Both the position numbers and the translations under genes were made by a program. DNA of 64,000 nucleotides from Fibrobacter sp. UWB5 (GTDB lineage: Bacteria; Fibrobacterota; Fibrobacteria; Fibrobacterales; Fibrobacteraceae). Below the pieces are notes generated by a model. That model was not told the origin of the DNA, made no database searches, and worked only from the letters and a program-made list of their open reading frames with translations. The DNA lies in the NCBI RefSeq assembly GCF_002210295.1, contig NZ_MWQH01000001.1, positions 558,001 through 622,000 of the forward strand, given 5' to 3'. Below, piece by piece: positions 16,739 through 24,345 of the stretch. Position 1 is the stretch's first letter, and the number at the start of each line of letters is the position of its first letter.

Positions 16739-17053
16739 TTACTTCTTGGCAGCCTTCTTAGCAGCGGGCTTCTTAGCAGCGGGCTTCTTAGCGGCCGGCT
16801 TCTTAGCGGCCGGCTTCTTTGCAGCAGCGGGCTTCTTAGCAACCGGCTTCTTGGCGGCGGGCTTCTTAGCAGCCGGCTTCTTTGCAGCAGCAGGCTTCTT
16901 AGCAGCGGCCGGCTTCTTGGCGGCGGGCTTCTTAGCAGCCGGCTTCTTTGCAGCAGCGGGCTTCTTAACAGCGGCCGGCTTCTTAGCGGCAGCGGGTTTC
17001 TTAGCAGCGGGCTTCTTAGCAGCCGGCTTCTTTGCAGTCTTTGTAGTAGCCAT
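16739..17053 (-). CDS. Histone H1-like Lys/Ala/Pro repeat protein
   Basis: 104 residues, almost entirely AAKKP or AAAKKP repeats after MATTKTAKK. This is like the C-terminal tail of histone H1 and bacterial HctB-type proteins, which bind and condense DNA without a folded domain. The start at 17053 is chosen because AGGAAG stands before it and the repeats begin there; the frame stays open upstream but encodes unrelated residues. The reading frame is kept despite a nearly repetitive DNA sequence, which suggests selection. Repeat number may vary between strains. Confidence 0.8.
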   Translation of the reverse strand: MATTKTAKKPAAKKPAAKKPAAAKKPAAVKKPAAAKKPAAKKPAAKKPAAAKKPAAAKKPAAKKPAAKKPVAKKPAAAKKPAAKKPAAKKPAAKKPAAKKAAKK

Positions 17054-17361
17054 TTTTTTCTTCCTTATGGTTATGTTGTGAATTAGCTGTGTATAAAATA
17101 ACTTATTTTCACAAATAATCAACACCTTTTTCAAAAAAAATTAAAAAAAAGTTGTTTTTTTACAAAAAAAAGATTATGAAGTGATACCCTTCACTTTCGA
17201 AAAATTGAATTTTTAATTTGTATGTAATTTGGAAATGCTTGTTACTCAACGCGTTAGGTTTCTTTCGCGCGAATTTTTCTTGCTGACGAGAAAAAAAGAA
17301 ATCCCGGAGCTTCGCCCGGGATGACATGGTCAACGTTACAAAGACGACGCCGACGTTACAA
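17054..17361. other. Intergenic region between panB and the histone H1-like gene
   Basis: Very A/T-rich upstream sequence for the histone-like gene (runs of A and T at 17130-17175), then one copy of the palindromic repeat at 17299-17326, then ACGTTACAA twice (17333-17341 and 17353-17361, 20-base period) just after panB. No gene seen. Confidence 0.45.
17299..17326. repeat. Palindromic dispersed repeat, intergenic copy
   Basis: AAATCCCGG-AGCTTCG-CCCGGGATGACA; the reverse complement matches the TGTCATCCCGGG...ATCTCC form seen at 16325-16353. Located just after panB, where it may also act as a terminator. Confidence 0.6.
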
Positions 17362-18105
17362 TTAGAGTGAGTTCACGCTCTCGATGTACTTCTTGAAGCC
17401 TTCGACACCTAGGCTGTACATGTCGACGAACTTCGTTGCGAATGGTGGCAGCTTGCGCGGGTGCATACCCAGGGCGTCGTGCATCACGAGCACTTGCCCG
17501 TCTGTAAACTTTCCGCCGCCAATACCGATCGTCACCGCGTTCACCATGCCGGTAATTTTGGTGCCGAGCTCTTCGGGAATGTGCTCCAGCACTATCTCGA
17601 AGCAACCCGCGCTGTCTACGTACTTGGCCGCCTCGATGATTGCAGCCGCTTCTTCTTCGGTGCGGCCCTTCTGCTTGAAGTTTTCGGCCGTCTGCGGCAA
17701 AAGTCCGAGGTGCGCGCAAATAGGAATGTCGTGGTTCAGCAAGTATTCATGCACGCCAGCGGGGGTACCCTCGATTTTGACGCAAGAAGCACCCACGTCC
17801 ATAAAGCGGCGCGCGTTATCGTATGCTGTCTGCGGATCCTTGTCGCTCAAGTAGGGCATGTCGGCCACCACGTGGGTATTGGGGGCGCCGCGGCAAACCG
17901 CAGCCACAAAAATCAGCATCTCGTTCATGCCGATTTCGCGGGTACTCTTGTAGCCGAGCATGGTGTTAGCAAGACTGTCGCCTACCAGAATCTGGTCTAC
18001 GCCTGCCGCCTCTGCCATCTGGGCAAATGCGTAGTCGTAGGCAGTAATCATCGAAACTTTTTCGCCTTTAGCTTTCTTGTTCTTTATGTCGATGGGGCTG
18101 AGCAT
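17362..18105 (-). CDS. panB: 3-methyl-2-oxobutanoate hydroxymethyltransferase PanB
   Basis: 247 residues. First enzyme of the pantothenate branch: adds a hydroxymethyl group from methylenetetrahydrofolate to ketoisovalerate. Motifs: KVSMITAYDYAFAQMAEAAGVD (16-37), the metal-site region LVGDSLANTMLGY (41-53), VVADMPYLSD (79-88), VKIEG (109-113), HLGLLPQ (about 132), and the catalytic Glu in EIVLEHIP (about 170). Starts inside recO (22-base overlap), the last gene of hit-recO-panB. It is slightly shorter than E. coli PanB, but all core blocks are present. Confidence 0.95.
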   Translation of the reverse strand: MLSPIDIKNKKAKGEKVSMITAYDYAFAQMAEAAGVDQILVGDSLANTMLGYKSTREIGMNEMLIFVAAVCRGAPNTHVVADMPYLSDKDPQTAYDNARRFMDVGASCVKIEGTPAGVHEYLLNHDIPICAHLGLLPQTAENFKQKGRTEEEAAAIIEAAKYVDSAGCFEIVLEHIPEELGTKITGMVNAVTIGIGGGKFTDGQVLVMHDALGMHPRKLPPFATKFVDMYSLGVEGFKKYIESVNSL

Positions 18106-18887
18106 AACTTACGAACCTCCTGTAGCCATGAAAGGGAATGGATTTCTTTCAGGAATCCGATGTGATTGCGCAGATAAGATAGCAAAGCGTTCTCCACAAA
18201 AACGCGACCCGTGAGCTTTTGTGGAGCCTGCTCGGGGTTGTTTTGCGCTAAATTCAGTTCCCAGAGCCCCTGCAACGTCTCTGCGCGGGCACGAGCGCTC
18301 TGTACACCCTGGCAATGCTTGCAAATGAGCGCGCCCGATTCCGGGAAAAAGTCCGCCGCGGGTTCCGTGAGCACCTTTTCGCAGCGGCTGCACACGCCAA
18401 GTTCCAGGTGGTAGCCCCACAAGTCGCAAATGTTCAACAACCAGCGGCTGAATACCGAGTCGGCACTCGTGTTGGCCGGCGTAACAGCAGAGTCGCTCGT
18501 GGTGCCTGTGGGGGAGTCGAACTCCGCAAGCGCCTGCTTTAGCAAGGCGAATTCTTCGGGAATCGGGGTGGCCGGCGGCGCATACCGCAACACGATCTCT
18601 GCCATCACCTGTGCAACCGCCAGGTTCAACAGGGAATTCCGCAACTCACTGTGCCAGTCGATAATCGACGCCTCTTTAATAAACTGCAACTCGGCATTCG
18701 GGTTCTGCCGGAATACCACCTCGGAGAGCGCCAAAGGGTCGAGCGCCCCCTTGAAGGGCGACTCCTTGCGCTTTGCCCCCTTGATAATAAAACTCACCAC
18801 GCCGCACTCTTCCGTGAGCGCTTTCACGATAAAGCTCGAGTCGCTGTACGCGAACCGGTGCAGGACAATGGCGCGGGTTTTGATCAT
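18084..18887 (-). CDS. recO: DNA repair protein RecO
   Basis: 267 residues. N-terminal OB fold (1-80: TRAIVLHRFAYSDSSFIVKALTEE, GAKRKESPFKGALDPL) and a helical C-terminal domain with a zinc site CSRCEK...CKHC (about 155-185). RecO helps load RecA onto SSB-coated DNA with RecR. It starts immediately after the HIT gene's stop codon and overlaps panB. Confidence 0.92.
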   Translation of the reverse strand: MIKTRAIVLHRFAYSDSSFIVKALTEECGVVSFIIKGAKRKESPFKGALDPLALSEVVFRQNPNAELQFIKEASIIDWHSELRNSLLNLAVAQVMAEIVLRYAPPATPIPEEFALLKQALAEFDSPTGTTSDSAVTPANTSADSVFSRWLLNICDLWGYHLELGVCSRCEKVLTEPAADFFPESGALICKHCQGVQSARARAETLQGLWELNLAQNNPEQAPQKLTGRVFVENALLSYLRNHIGFLKEIHSLSWLQEVRKLCSAPST

Positions 18888-19244
18888 TTAGTCTTTCGGG
18901 AACGGGGGCCAGCCCATGACCTGGCCGCCAAGCACGTGCAGGTGAATGTGGAACACCGTCTGGCCCGCGTCGGCCTTGCAGTTGAACACAAAGCGTGCGC
19001 CCGATTCCTCGATACCGAGTTCCTTGGCAATGAGTTGTGCGCGGTAAAGCATTTTGCCCACCAGTTCGCAGTCGGTCGGCTGCATGTCCATGATGGTCGA
19101 AATGTGGCGCTTGGGCACTACCAGAAAGTGCACTGGGGCCTGCGGGGCAATGTCGTAGAAGGCGAACACGTCGTCGTCTTCGTAGATTTTCTTGGAAGGG
19201 ATTTCACCCTTGATGATTTTGCAGAAAAGACAGTTTTCACTCAT
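18888..19244 (-). CDS. HIT family purine nucleoside phosphoramidase (HinT-like)
   Basis: 118 residues. The histidine-triad motif HIHLHVLGG (about 98-106) carries the nucleophilic His; the N-terminal CLFCKIIKGEIPSKKIYEDDDVFAF is typical of HinT. These enzymes hydrolyse AMP-linked amines and other nucleotide conjugates. First gene of hit-recO-panB; directly abuts recO. Confidence 0.93.
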   Translation of the reverse strand: MSENCLFCKIIKGEIPSKKIYEDDDVFAFYDIAPQAPVHFLVVPKRHISTIMDMQPTDCELVGKMLYRAQLIAKELGIEESGARFVFNCKADAGQTVFHIHLHVLGGQVMGWPPFPKD

Positions 19245-19261
19245 AGTGACTATAAAGTAGT

Positions 19262-19298
19262 AAAAAGAAAGGCCGCCCGTTTTTTAATTCGGGCGGCC
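19262..19298 (-). terminator. Intrinsic terminator of the pilin-like gene
   Basis: GGCCGCCCG (19271-19279) with CGGGCGGCC (19290-19298); on the minus strand followed by TTTCTTTTTACTAC. Confidence 0.8.
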
Positions 19299-19325
19299 AG
19301 CGGAGGGTAGAAGGGTTAGGCTGGG

Positions 19326-20171
19326 CTATCTACTGGCTCTTGATTCCCTACAGCCGGCAGGTCCCATTGTTGAAAAACATATTCCTTGACGACTAAGCAA
19401 TGCTTTTCGGTATGTGTCGTGTTGTCCTCCCAAAAAGACCTCTAGAGAATGACTGTTGGAGTCTAGGTTAGTCCAGATCATTTTCATGGCAATTCGAGTG
19501 TTGTCTTTACCTGTTGCGGCTTTATCGACTGTCATGAAGCGACTTCTGAATATAGGTGTGTTGGGATATGTTCGATAATATGTATGTTCCGTGTCTGCCG
19601 TGTTTTTGACGGCGGTATATGTAGTTGGTTTGTAATTTGCGTAATTTTTATGTGCGTCTCTATCTGCAACGATATCTGCAACCGCTCCAAAACCGCCCTC
19701 TTTTAAGGCTGTACTCCAAAAACCAGCAGAATACATCAAACCACACATATTGTGATTGCTCATAGTACTATGAGTTCCTTGGTAGCTCATGGGCATGGAT
19801 TCGTTTAGTTCCATGATAAAATAGGTGACGCCCTTTTGATCCGTTAGCCATTTGTTTAAATCGCTATTGCTAATTGCAGGGCAATCCTGTCCTTGCTTTC
19901 CTTCTTTCATATTATGGACATCGTCTTCATACAAAGCGCGGTTTACGGCGTCACGGAGATAATAGAGGTGCAGTAAATCTATTTTTTGTTTTGTTCTTTC
20001 GATATAGTCAGTGAGCTTTGGTACCGCGACTCCCGAAAGCAGGTTCACGATAATAATAACGACCATCAATTCAATAAGCGTAAAACCGCCTTTCCATTTG
20101 TTCTGGGAGGCCCCCTGCGGCACCTTGAGCGAGCAGAACTCGCGAATATTGTTTAGAATCTTCGTCAGCAT
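19326..20171 (-). CDS. Type IV pilin-like protein with long C-terminal domain
   Basis: 281 residues. After a 28-residue leader, the prepilin peptidase site is KGG/FTLIELMVVIIIVNLLSGVAVPKL: Gly before the cut, Phe as the first mature residue and Glu at +5. The mature protein is much longer than a main pilin and has a polar C-terminal domain with six or so Cys (for example DCPAISN, HNMCGLMYS, QGICFSTMGPAGC). That fits a pseudopilin or minor pilin of a type II secretion or pilus system. It stands alone, away from pil genes. Leader of this length is unusual but acceptable. Confidence 0.75.
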   Translation of the reverse strand: MLTKILNNIREFCSLKVPQGASQNKWKGGFTLIELMVVIIIVNLLSGVAVPKLTDYIERTKQKIDLLHLYYLRDAVNRALYEDDVHNMKEGKQGQDCPAISNSDLNKWLTDQKGVTYFIMELNESMPMSYQGTHSTMSNHNMCGLMYSAGFWSTALKEGGFGAVADIVADRDAHKNYANYKPTTYTAVKNTADTEHTYYRTYPNTPIFRSRFMTVDKAATGKDNTRIAMKMIWTNLDSNSHSLEVFLGGQHDTYRKALLSRQGICFSTMGPAGCRESRASR

Positions 20172-20397
20172 AAGATTACCCCTTCTTGAGGTCCAACCCT
20201 GTAAATATAAAACAAAAATTTACACGTGGCTGTGATCTGTAACAAAAATATGATTTTTTTCTTATTCCAAATTGGAGTAAAAAGCTTAAACACCCTGGCC
20301 CAGAAAGAAAGGATTAGTCCATACCATCCTTGATGCAGAAGCATTTCATCTTCTTCAGTAAGAGCGGCTTTAGCAAGAAATTCATCCAAGCCGCATC

Positions 20398-20473
20398 GGA
20401 AAAAATCAACCTGCGGAAGGTTACGGCAATCGCGCTAATTTTAGTGGGCGTTGTCGTGTTCTTTTGGGAGTGA
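20398..20473 (+). pseudogene. 3' fragment of a small DMT/SMR transporter gene
   Basis: These 76 bases align without gaps to 21862-21937, the end of the second small transporter gene: the same GGAAAAAATCAACCTGCG start and the same TTGTCGTGTTCTTTTGGGAGTGA end, with several substitutions between. It encodes the last 24 residues (KINLRKV...VVFFWE) without any upstream gene, so it is a diverged remnant of a second copy. Confidence 0.8.
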
Positions 20474-20816
20474 TTCCTAAAACGTCCATAATCTACAGTT
20501 CGTTCAATTTAATTAATTTCATAAAAATTGTCTAGTAGTAGTAAACAATTTCGAAAAAATTGATAAATTGTCCAGTAAAAAGTGTGCTGGCTCTGCTAGG
20601 CCAATCCGTACGCCCGACCCCGGCTAGCAAACTTTCCTTATTTCGTAAGCCCCTTCCAGGCTGTTTATTCACTGCGTAACCGTAGTTTTTAGGCTATTTC
20701 GGCAGGTTCCGACTTCGCAGTGTTTCCGTAGCCGTACAGAATGACTGGACAGAGCCATATAAATTTTCAGGGGTTCGCCGTCAACGTGCCAAGAATGCGC
20801 CATGGCTTCCATGAGG

Positions 20817-20847
20817 AGTGGTTGTTTCCATTTTGGAAACAACCACT
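20817..20847. repeat. Perfect 14-base-pair inverted repeat
   Basis: AGTGGTTGTTTCCA, loop TTT, TGGAAACAACCACT. No T-tract. It could be an old terminator or the end of a lost mobile element. Confidence 0.6.
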
Positions 20848-20849
20848 TT

Positions 20850-21010
20850 AGAGGAACATCGCAAAGTATATCGGCAAATACAAGACCGCACCTTTTTGCA
20901 CCACATTAGGGCTATTGGACACCCCGGTAAGGATGCCGACGTCATTGAGATACAATTTTAGGAGATTCTTGGTTGAAGACTCAATCAAAGGGAACTTGAC
21001 ATCTGTTATT
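20850..21010 (-). pseudogene. Remnant of a DUF4143-type AAA ATPase (tentative)
   Basis: Read on the minus strand, about 50 codons give KFPLIESSTKNLLKLYLNDVG, then ILTGVSNSP and VQKGAVLYLPIYFAMFL followed by a stop. The KLYLNDVGILT and QKGA blocks resemble the C-terminal domain of archaeal/bacterial AAA ATPases with DUF4143. The upstream part shifts frame and is full of stops, so only a fragment remains, with an internal deletion. Assignment is from motif memory only. Confidence 0.35.
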
Positions 21011-21266
21011 GCAGAAACTTTTGTTTTCCATCATCGATGGAATCACGTCGCCTTTGAATCTTCCGGTATAGCATTTTTCAATCACTTTTTGCTATAAAAA
21101 CATACACTTTTCAAACGTTTCAGGCAATCACTTTCTACACTTTTCAATAAAATTACTGATTTTCTGCTCATTTGAGCACTGAAAATATAAATTCGCCAGA
21201 ACTATTTGTCAATACCTAAAATGAGAAAGATTCTACTTCCATTAACAATTCTATATTCCCCATCGG

Positions 21267-21602
21267 ATGCTCACCGTCCTTAAATACATCGCCCTGGTCG
21301 GCACGTTCTTCATTTACACCACGTCGGGGGTGTTCTCGAAGCTTGCGTCGCAGCGGGAGTTCCTCTCGCCGGGGTACATCGCGTTCCTTGCATGCACGGT
21401 GGGCGTGTTGGGGATTTACGCTGTGCTGTGGCAGCAGATTATCAAGCGGATGGACGTGAGCCTGGCCTACATGTTCAAGGGCACGGGCGTGGTGTTCGGG
21501 CTAATGCTTGCGCACTATGTGTTTGGCGAGGCAATCACCACGACGAACATGGTCGGGGCGGCAATCATCATCTGCGGCATCACGCTGTATGCGAGGCCAT
21601 GA
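21267..21602 (+). CDS. Small four-helix DMT-superfamily transporter subunit 1
   Basis: 111 residues with four hydrophobic segments (about 3-20, 38-54, 64-84 and 91-109), the size of EmrE/ArnE-type proteins. Sequence features: ASQREFLSPGYIAFLA and RMDVSLAYMFKGTGVVF. Two adjacent small subunits, as here, resemble ArnE/ArnF, which flip undecaprenyl-phosphate sugars. A neighbouring GtrB/ArnC-like glycosyltransferase supports this role over drug efflux. Its stop overlaps the next start (ATGATG). Confidence 0.7.
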   Translation: MLTVLKYIALVGTFFIYTTSGVFSKLASQREFLSPGYIAFLACTVGVLGIYAVLWQQIIKRMDVSLAYMFKGTGVVFGLMLAHYVFGEAITTTNMVGAAIIICGITLYARP

Positions 21603-21937
21603 TGTTCTACGCTCTGGCACTATTCAACGTCTTTGTCGCGGCGGTGGCCCAGATGCTCCTGAAGAAGGCCGCTATCACACCGCACAAGTCATTTGTCAAG
21701 GAGTACCTGAACCCGTGGGTTATTGGCGGATACTCGCTGATGGTATTCTCGCTGGTATCGAACGTGTATGTGCTGAGCCAGGGCGTGCTGCTCAAGGAAC
21801 TCGGCACCATCGAGGCGGCCAGTTACCTGTTCGTGCCGGCACTCGCCTTTGTCTGCTTCAAGGAAAAAATCAACCTGCGAAAAGTCGCGGCAATCGCGCT
21901 TATCTTAGCGGGCGTTGTCGTGTTCTTTTGGGAGTGA
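21599..21937 (+). CDS. Small four-helix DMT-superfamily transporter subunit 2
   Basis: 112 residues with four hydrophobic segments. YALALFNVFVAAVAQMLLKKAA at the start and SYLFVPALAFVCFKEKINLRK near 80-100 are typical of SMR-like/EamA half-proteins. Coupled to the preceding gene by a four-base overlap (the next in-frame ATG at 21602 is also possible). Its end overlaps the convergent glycosyltransferase gene by 33 bases. A diverged copy of its 3' end lies at 20398-20473. Confidence 0.7.
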   Translation: MMFYALALFNVFVAAVAQMLLKKAAITPHKSFVKEYLNPWVIGGYSLMVFSLVSNVYVLSQGVLLKELGTIEAASYLFVPALAFVCFKEKINLRKVAAIALILAGVVVFFWE

Positions 21938-22861
21938 ACCCTTAATTTCCTTAATCACATATTGCGGGGAATCATTGATGCATATATAGATGCGGCCGAT
22001 GTATTCGCCGATAAGGCCGAGCATCATCAGGATAAGTCCGCCAATAATCAGAATCAGCGCGATGATGGTACTCCAGCCGTCTACCGTTGTGAGGCCGAGT
22101 AGCCTGCGAACAACCACAAGTATTGTAAAAGCAAAGCCCAGGAATGCAAAGAAAAATCCAAGGAACGTACTCAAGCGCAAAGGTTTCACCGAAAACGCCG
22201 TGAAGCCGTTCAGCCAGAGCCCAAGCAGACGTACAAACGAATAGCCCGATGTTCCTTGCAGGCGCGAGCGATGATTCGTTTCGACCCAGGCGATTTTGCG
22301 AGTGGTGCGTAGCACAAGGCCCAGCAGATACGGGAAGGCGTTCTTGTAATTGCACATTTCGCGAATCACGAACCCGCGTGCCACATAAAAACTGCTGCCC
22401 TTCATATCCTTAGGCGGATCCAGCATGAACTTGCCCATGAGCCCAGCCATCCACGAACCAAAACGGCGGAACAGGTTCTGCTTGATTTCGTGGTAGTAGG
22501 CATACACCACGTCGTAGCCTTCTTCAAGCTTTGCAATCAAATCGTTCAGCGAATCCAGCGGGGCCTGGCCATCGTCATCCAGCGAAACCACATATTCACC
22601 GGAACACTTGCCGTAACCCGCCAACAAAGCAGAATGCTGTCCGAAATTTTTAGCGAGGTTGATACCGATAACGTTGTTTTCCACTTCGGCAAGTTTCTCA
22701 ATAACATTCCACACGCCATCTGGACTGCAGTCATTCACCAGTACAATCTCGTAACTGTCACCCGGACGCTTGGCGGCCATTTCACTCTTGATTTCATCCA
22801 CCACCGTGATGATGGTATTTTCGGAGCGGTAACACGGAATCACAAATGAAAACTTAGGCAT
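21905..22861 (-). CDS. GtrB/ArnC-like polyprenyl-phosphate glycosyltransferase
   Basis: 318 residues. GT2 domain: FSFVIPCYRSENTI (4-17), VLVNDCSPDGVW (about 45-56), NFGQHSALLAGY (about 79-90), SLDDDGQAPLD (about 99-109) with the catalytic metal Asp residues, then two C-terminal membrane helices (about 232-255 and 268-292). This is the layout of enzymes that put a sugar on undecaprenyl phosphate at the inner face of the membrane (GtrB, ArnC, DPM synthase). The start ATG at 22861 has GGAGG upstream. Works most likely with the facing transporter pair and with the GT-C proteins at 35-40 kb. Confidence 0.88.
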   Translation of the reverse strand: MPKFSFVIPCYRSENTIITVVDEIKSEMAAKRPGDSYEIVLVNDCSPDGVWNVIEKLAEVENNVIGINLAKNFGQHSALLAGYGKCSGEYVVSLDDDGQAPLDSLNDLIAKLEEGYDVVYAYYHEIKQNLFRRFGSWMAGLMGKFMLDPPKDMKGSSFYVARGFVIREMCNYKNAFPYLLGLVLRTTRKIAWVETNHRSRLQGTSGYSFVRLLGLWLNGFTAFSVKPLRLSTFLGFFFAFLGFAFTILVVVRRLLGLTTVDGWSTIIALILIIGGLILMMLGLIGEYIGRIYICINDSPQYVIKEIKGSLPKEHDNAR

Positions 22862-23061
22862 AATATCCTCCAAGGGTAAATATACATTACATCCATGACG
22901 AATCCATCAAAAAATCAAACAGACCTATGGTCAAGGCGATGTAGAACTTTCGTGTAGAATGGACGCCTTTTGTTTGAAATATTAAACGCAGTCCTCATTC
23001 GGTGGTCAATTCGCCATTCTTAACCGATTAACGGGTCTACACCTAATCCACAACACAAATG

Positions 23062-24171
23062 TCATACTTTCCTGACATCATACTGCTTGTTCGTGCACTG
23101 GATTCCCCCGACCTTGTTGATAATTCCCACAACCTTGCCCTGCAACTTGTGGAACCCGATTCGCTTCTTGACGAATTCAATGCAGACAGACAGCAGTAAG
23201 GAGGTTGCGAACAACGCCAAAAAAATCAGTATCGGGTACTTGAACCCGTAAATAAAGTTGTGAAAAAAATACCCGTAGATAAAGGTGTGGGTGAGGTACA
23301 TGTTCATGGAATGCTTACCCACGTATTGCATGGCCACAAACCGCCGCCCCGTTACACGGCAAAGGCTCACTACGGCAAGCGCAACAAACACCGTGGCGAA
23401 GGGCTCGACGGCAAAGCCTGTAAATCCTGACAAAACGGGGAACCCGCGTAAGAAAAGCAAAACAGTGGCAGCGACAAGCGAAACACAGAGAACGATATAA
23501 GGGTGAACTATATTTAGAATCCTGTTGATCCGCGCTATATGCAAGGCGATAAAAATTCCGAGGGTGAATGGAAAGATGTAGGTGGATAGGCCAGGTGCTA
23601 TGTAATTCAATAGAAGCAATATATCGTTGGGGTTTGCGAACAAGAATACCAGCATGCAAATGCAGACAACCCTTCTTTTCATGGTCTGGTATAGAAATGG
23701 GAAAAGTAGCCAGAGTCCGAGTATTACCGCGTTGAACCACCATGTTATGTTGTACGAACAGAAACTTTGTTGCCCTAGCATGTCGCTCATGAATGACTTT
23801 ACTATATTGGAATTTTCGCCATAGGCGACTTCCAGTGAACGTCCGAAACAAAAAACACCCACAGAAACTGCGATAAAGAAGATGAACCAATAGTTCAGGA
23901 AGAACTTGGTGTATCGCTTGCACAAGATAAAAATGTGCGTTTTTGCGATATTTTGCTGAACTTTAGGGAATGATGCTGTCATGCCGTAACCAGAAAGGAA
24001 TACGAACAGCGTAACGCAAATCTTTCCAATCATCCCTATGTTAACCATAATCGCCCCAAAACTTGGCTGGTCGAAAAATAGGTGGTGAACAAGCATCGCC
24101 ATAATAGCAATGGCCTTGATTATCCACGTTTCATCGAGTGTAATGCGATAATCTGTTTTAGAGGTGTGCAT
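23062..24171 (-). CDS. Acyltransferase family 3 membrane protein (OafA-like)
   Basis: 369 residues, about ten membrane helices. The family's catalytic region is near the N-terminus: WIIKAIAIMAMLVHHLFFD with the His pair, then FVFLSGYGMTAS. These enzymes add acetyl or other acyl groups to surface sugars at the membrane. The start is uncertain: ATG at 24171 or a GTG at 24201; neither has a good ribosome site. Near the end, IGKHSMNMYLTHTFIYGYF is the usual conserved block. It follows the LuxE-LuxC gene on the same strand with a 167-base gap. Confidence 0.8.
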   Translation of the reverse strand: MHTSKTDYRITLDETWIIKAIAIMAMLVHHLFFDQPSFGAIMVNIGMIGKICVTLFVFLSGYGMTASFPKVQQNIAKTHIFILCKRYTKFFLNYWFIFFIAVSVGVFCFGRSLEVAYGENSNIVKSFMSDMLGQQSFCSYNITWWFNAVILGLWLLFPFLYQTMKRRVVCICMLVFLFANPNDILLLLNYIAPGLSTYIFPFTLGIFIALHIARINRILNIVHPYIVLCVSLVAATVLLFLRGFPVLSGFTGFAVEPFATVFVALAVVSLCRVTGRRFVAMQYVGKHSMNMYLTHTFIYGYFFHNFIYGFKYPILIFLALFATSLLLSVCIEFVKKRIGFHKLQGKVVGIINKVGGIQCTNKQYDVRKV

Positions 24172-24201
24172 AAAGAAGAGAAAGGATTTATCAAATGGCA
24201 C

Positions 24202-24345
24202 TTATTCACAATTTAATATATATCCAACATTCCGACCGCCTGGAGCACCTGAGAAATCTACGACGGAACCGTTCGTGCGGACCCGCAGGTATTCGGCGTT
24301 CACGTAGAGCACGGAGTACCGACCCAGAGACAAGTCCATTAACAA
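24202..24345 (-). pseudogene. Out-of-context coding remnant between LuxE-LuxC and acyltransferase genes
   Basis: An open frame ending at 24202 encodes LGRYSVLYVNAEYLRVRTNG and VVDFSGAPGGRNVGYILNCE before a stop. Codons are GC-richer than the AT-rich genes on both sides, and it has no start of its own apart from ones inside the LuxE-LuxC gene. It reads like the tail of a lost gene. I do not recognise the family. Confidence 0.3.

Larger units (their letters stand above)
20172..21266. other. 1.1-kb decayed intergenic region
   Basis: No intact gene is convincing. It contains a fragment of the small transporter gene (20398-20473), a large perfect hairpin (20817-20847), a remnant of what may be a DUF4143-type ATPase on the minus strand (about 20850-21010), and stretches broken by stops in all frames. 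It looks like the scar of past insertions and deletions at the border of the glycan region. Confidence 0.55.

Noticed and set aside
16741-17040. Tandem repeat array as CRISPR or satellite DNA
   Set aside because: The repeats encode AAKKP units in a gene with its own ribosome site and terminator.
20165-20389. A 74-codon minus-strand frame before the pilin-like gene
   Set aside because: It overlaps the pilin start and a decayed region and has no recognisable motif or ribosome site.
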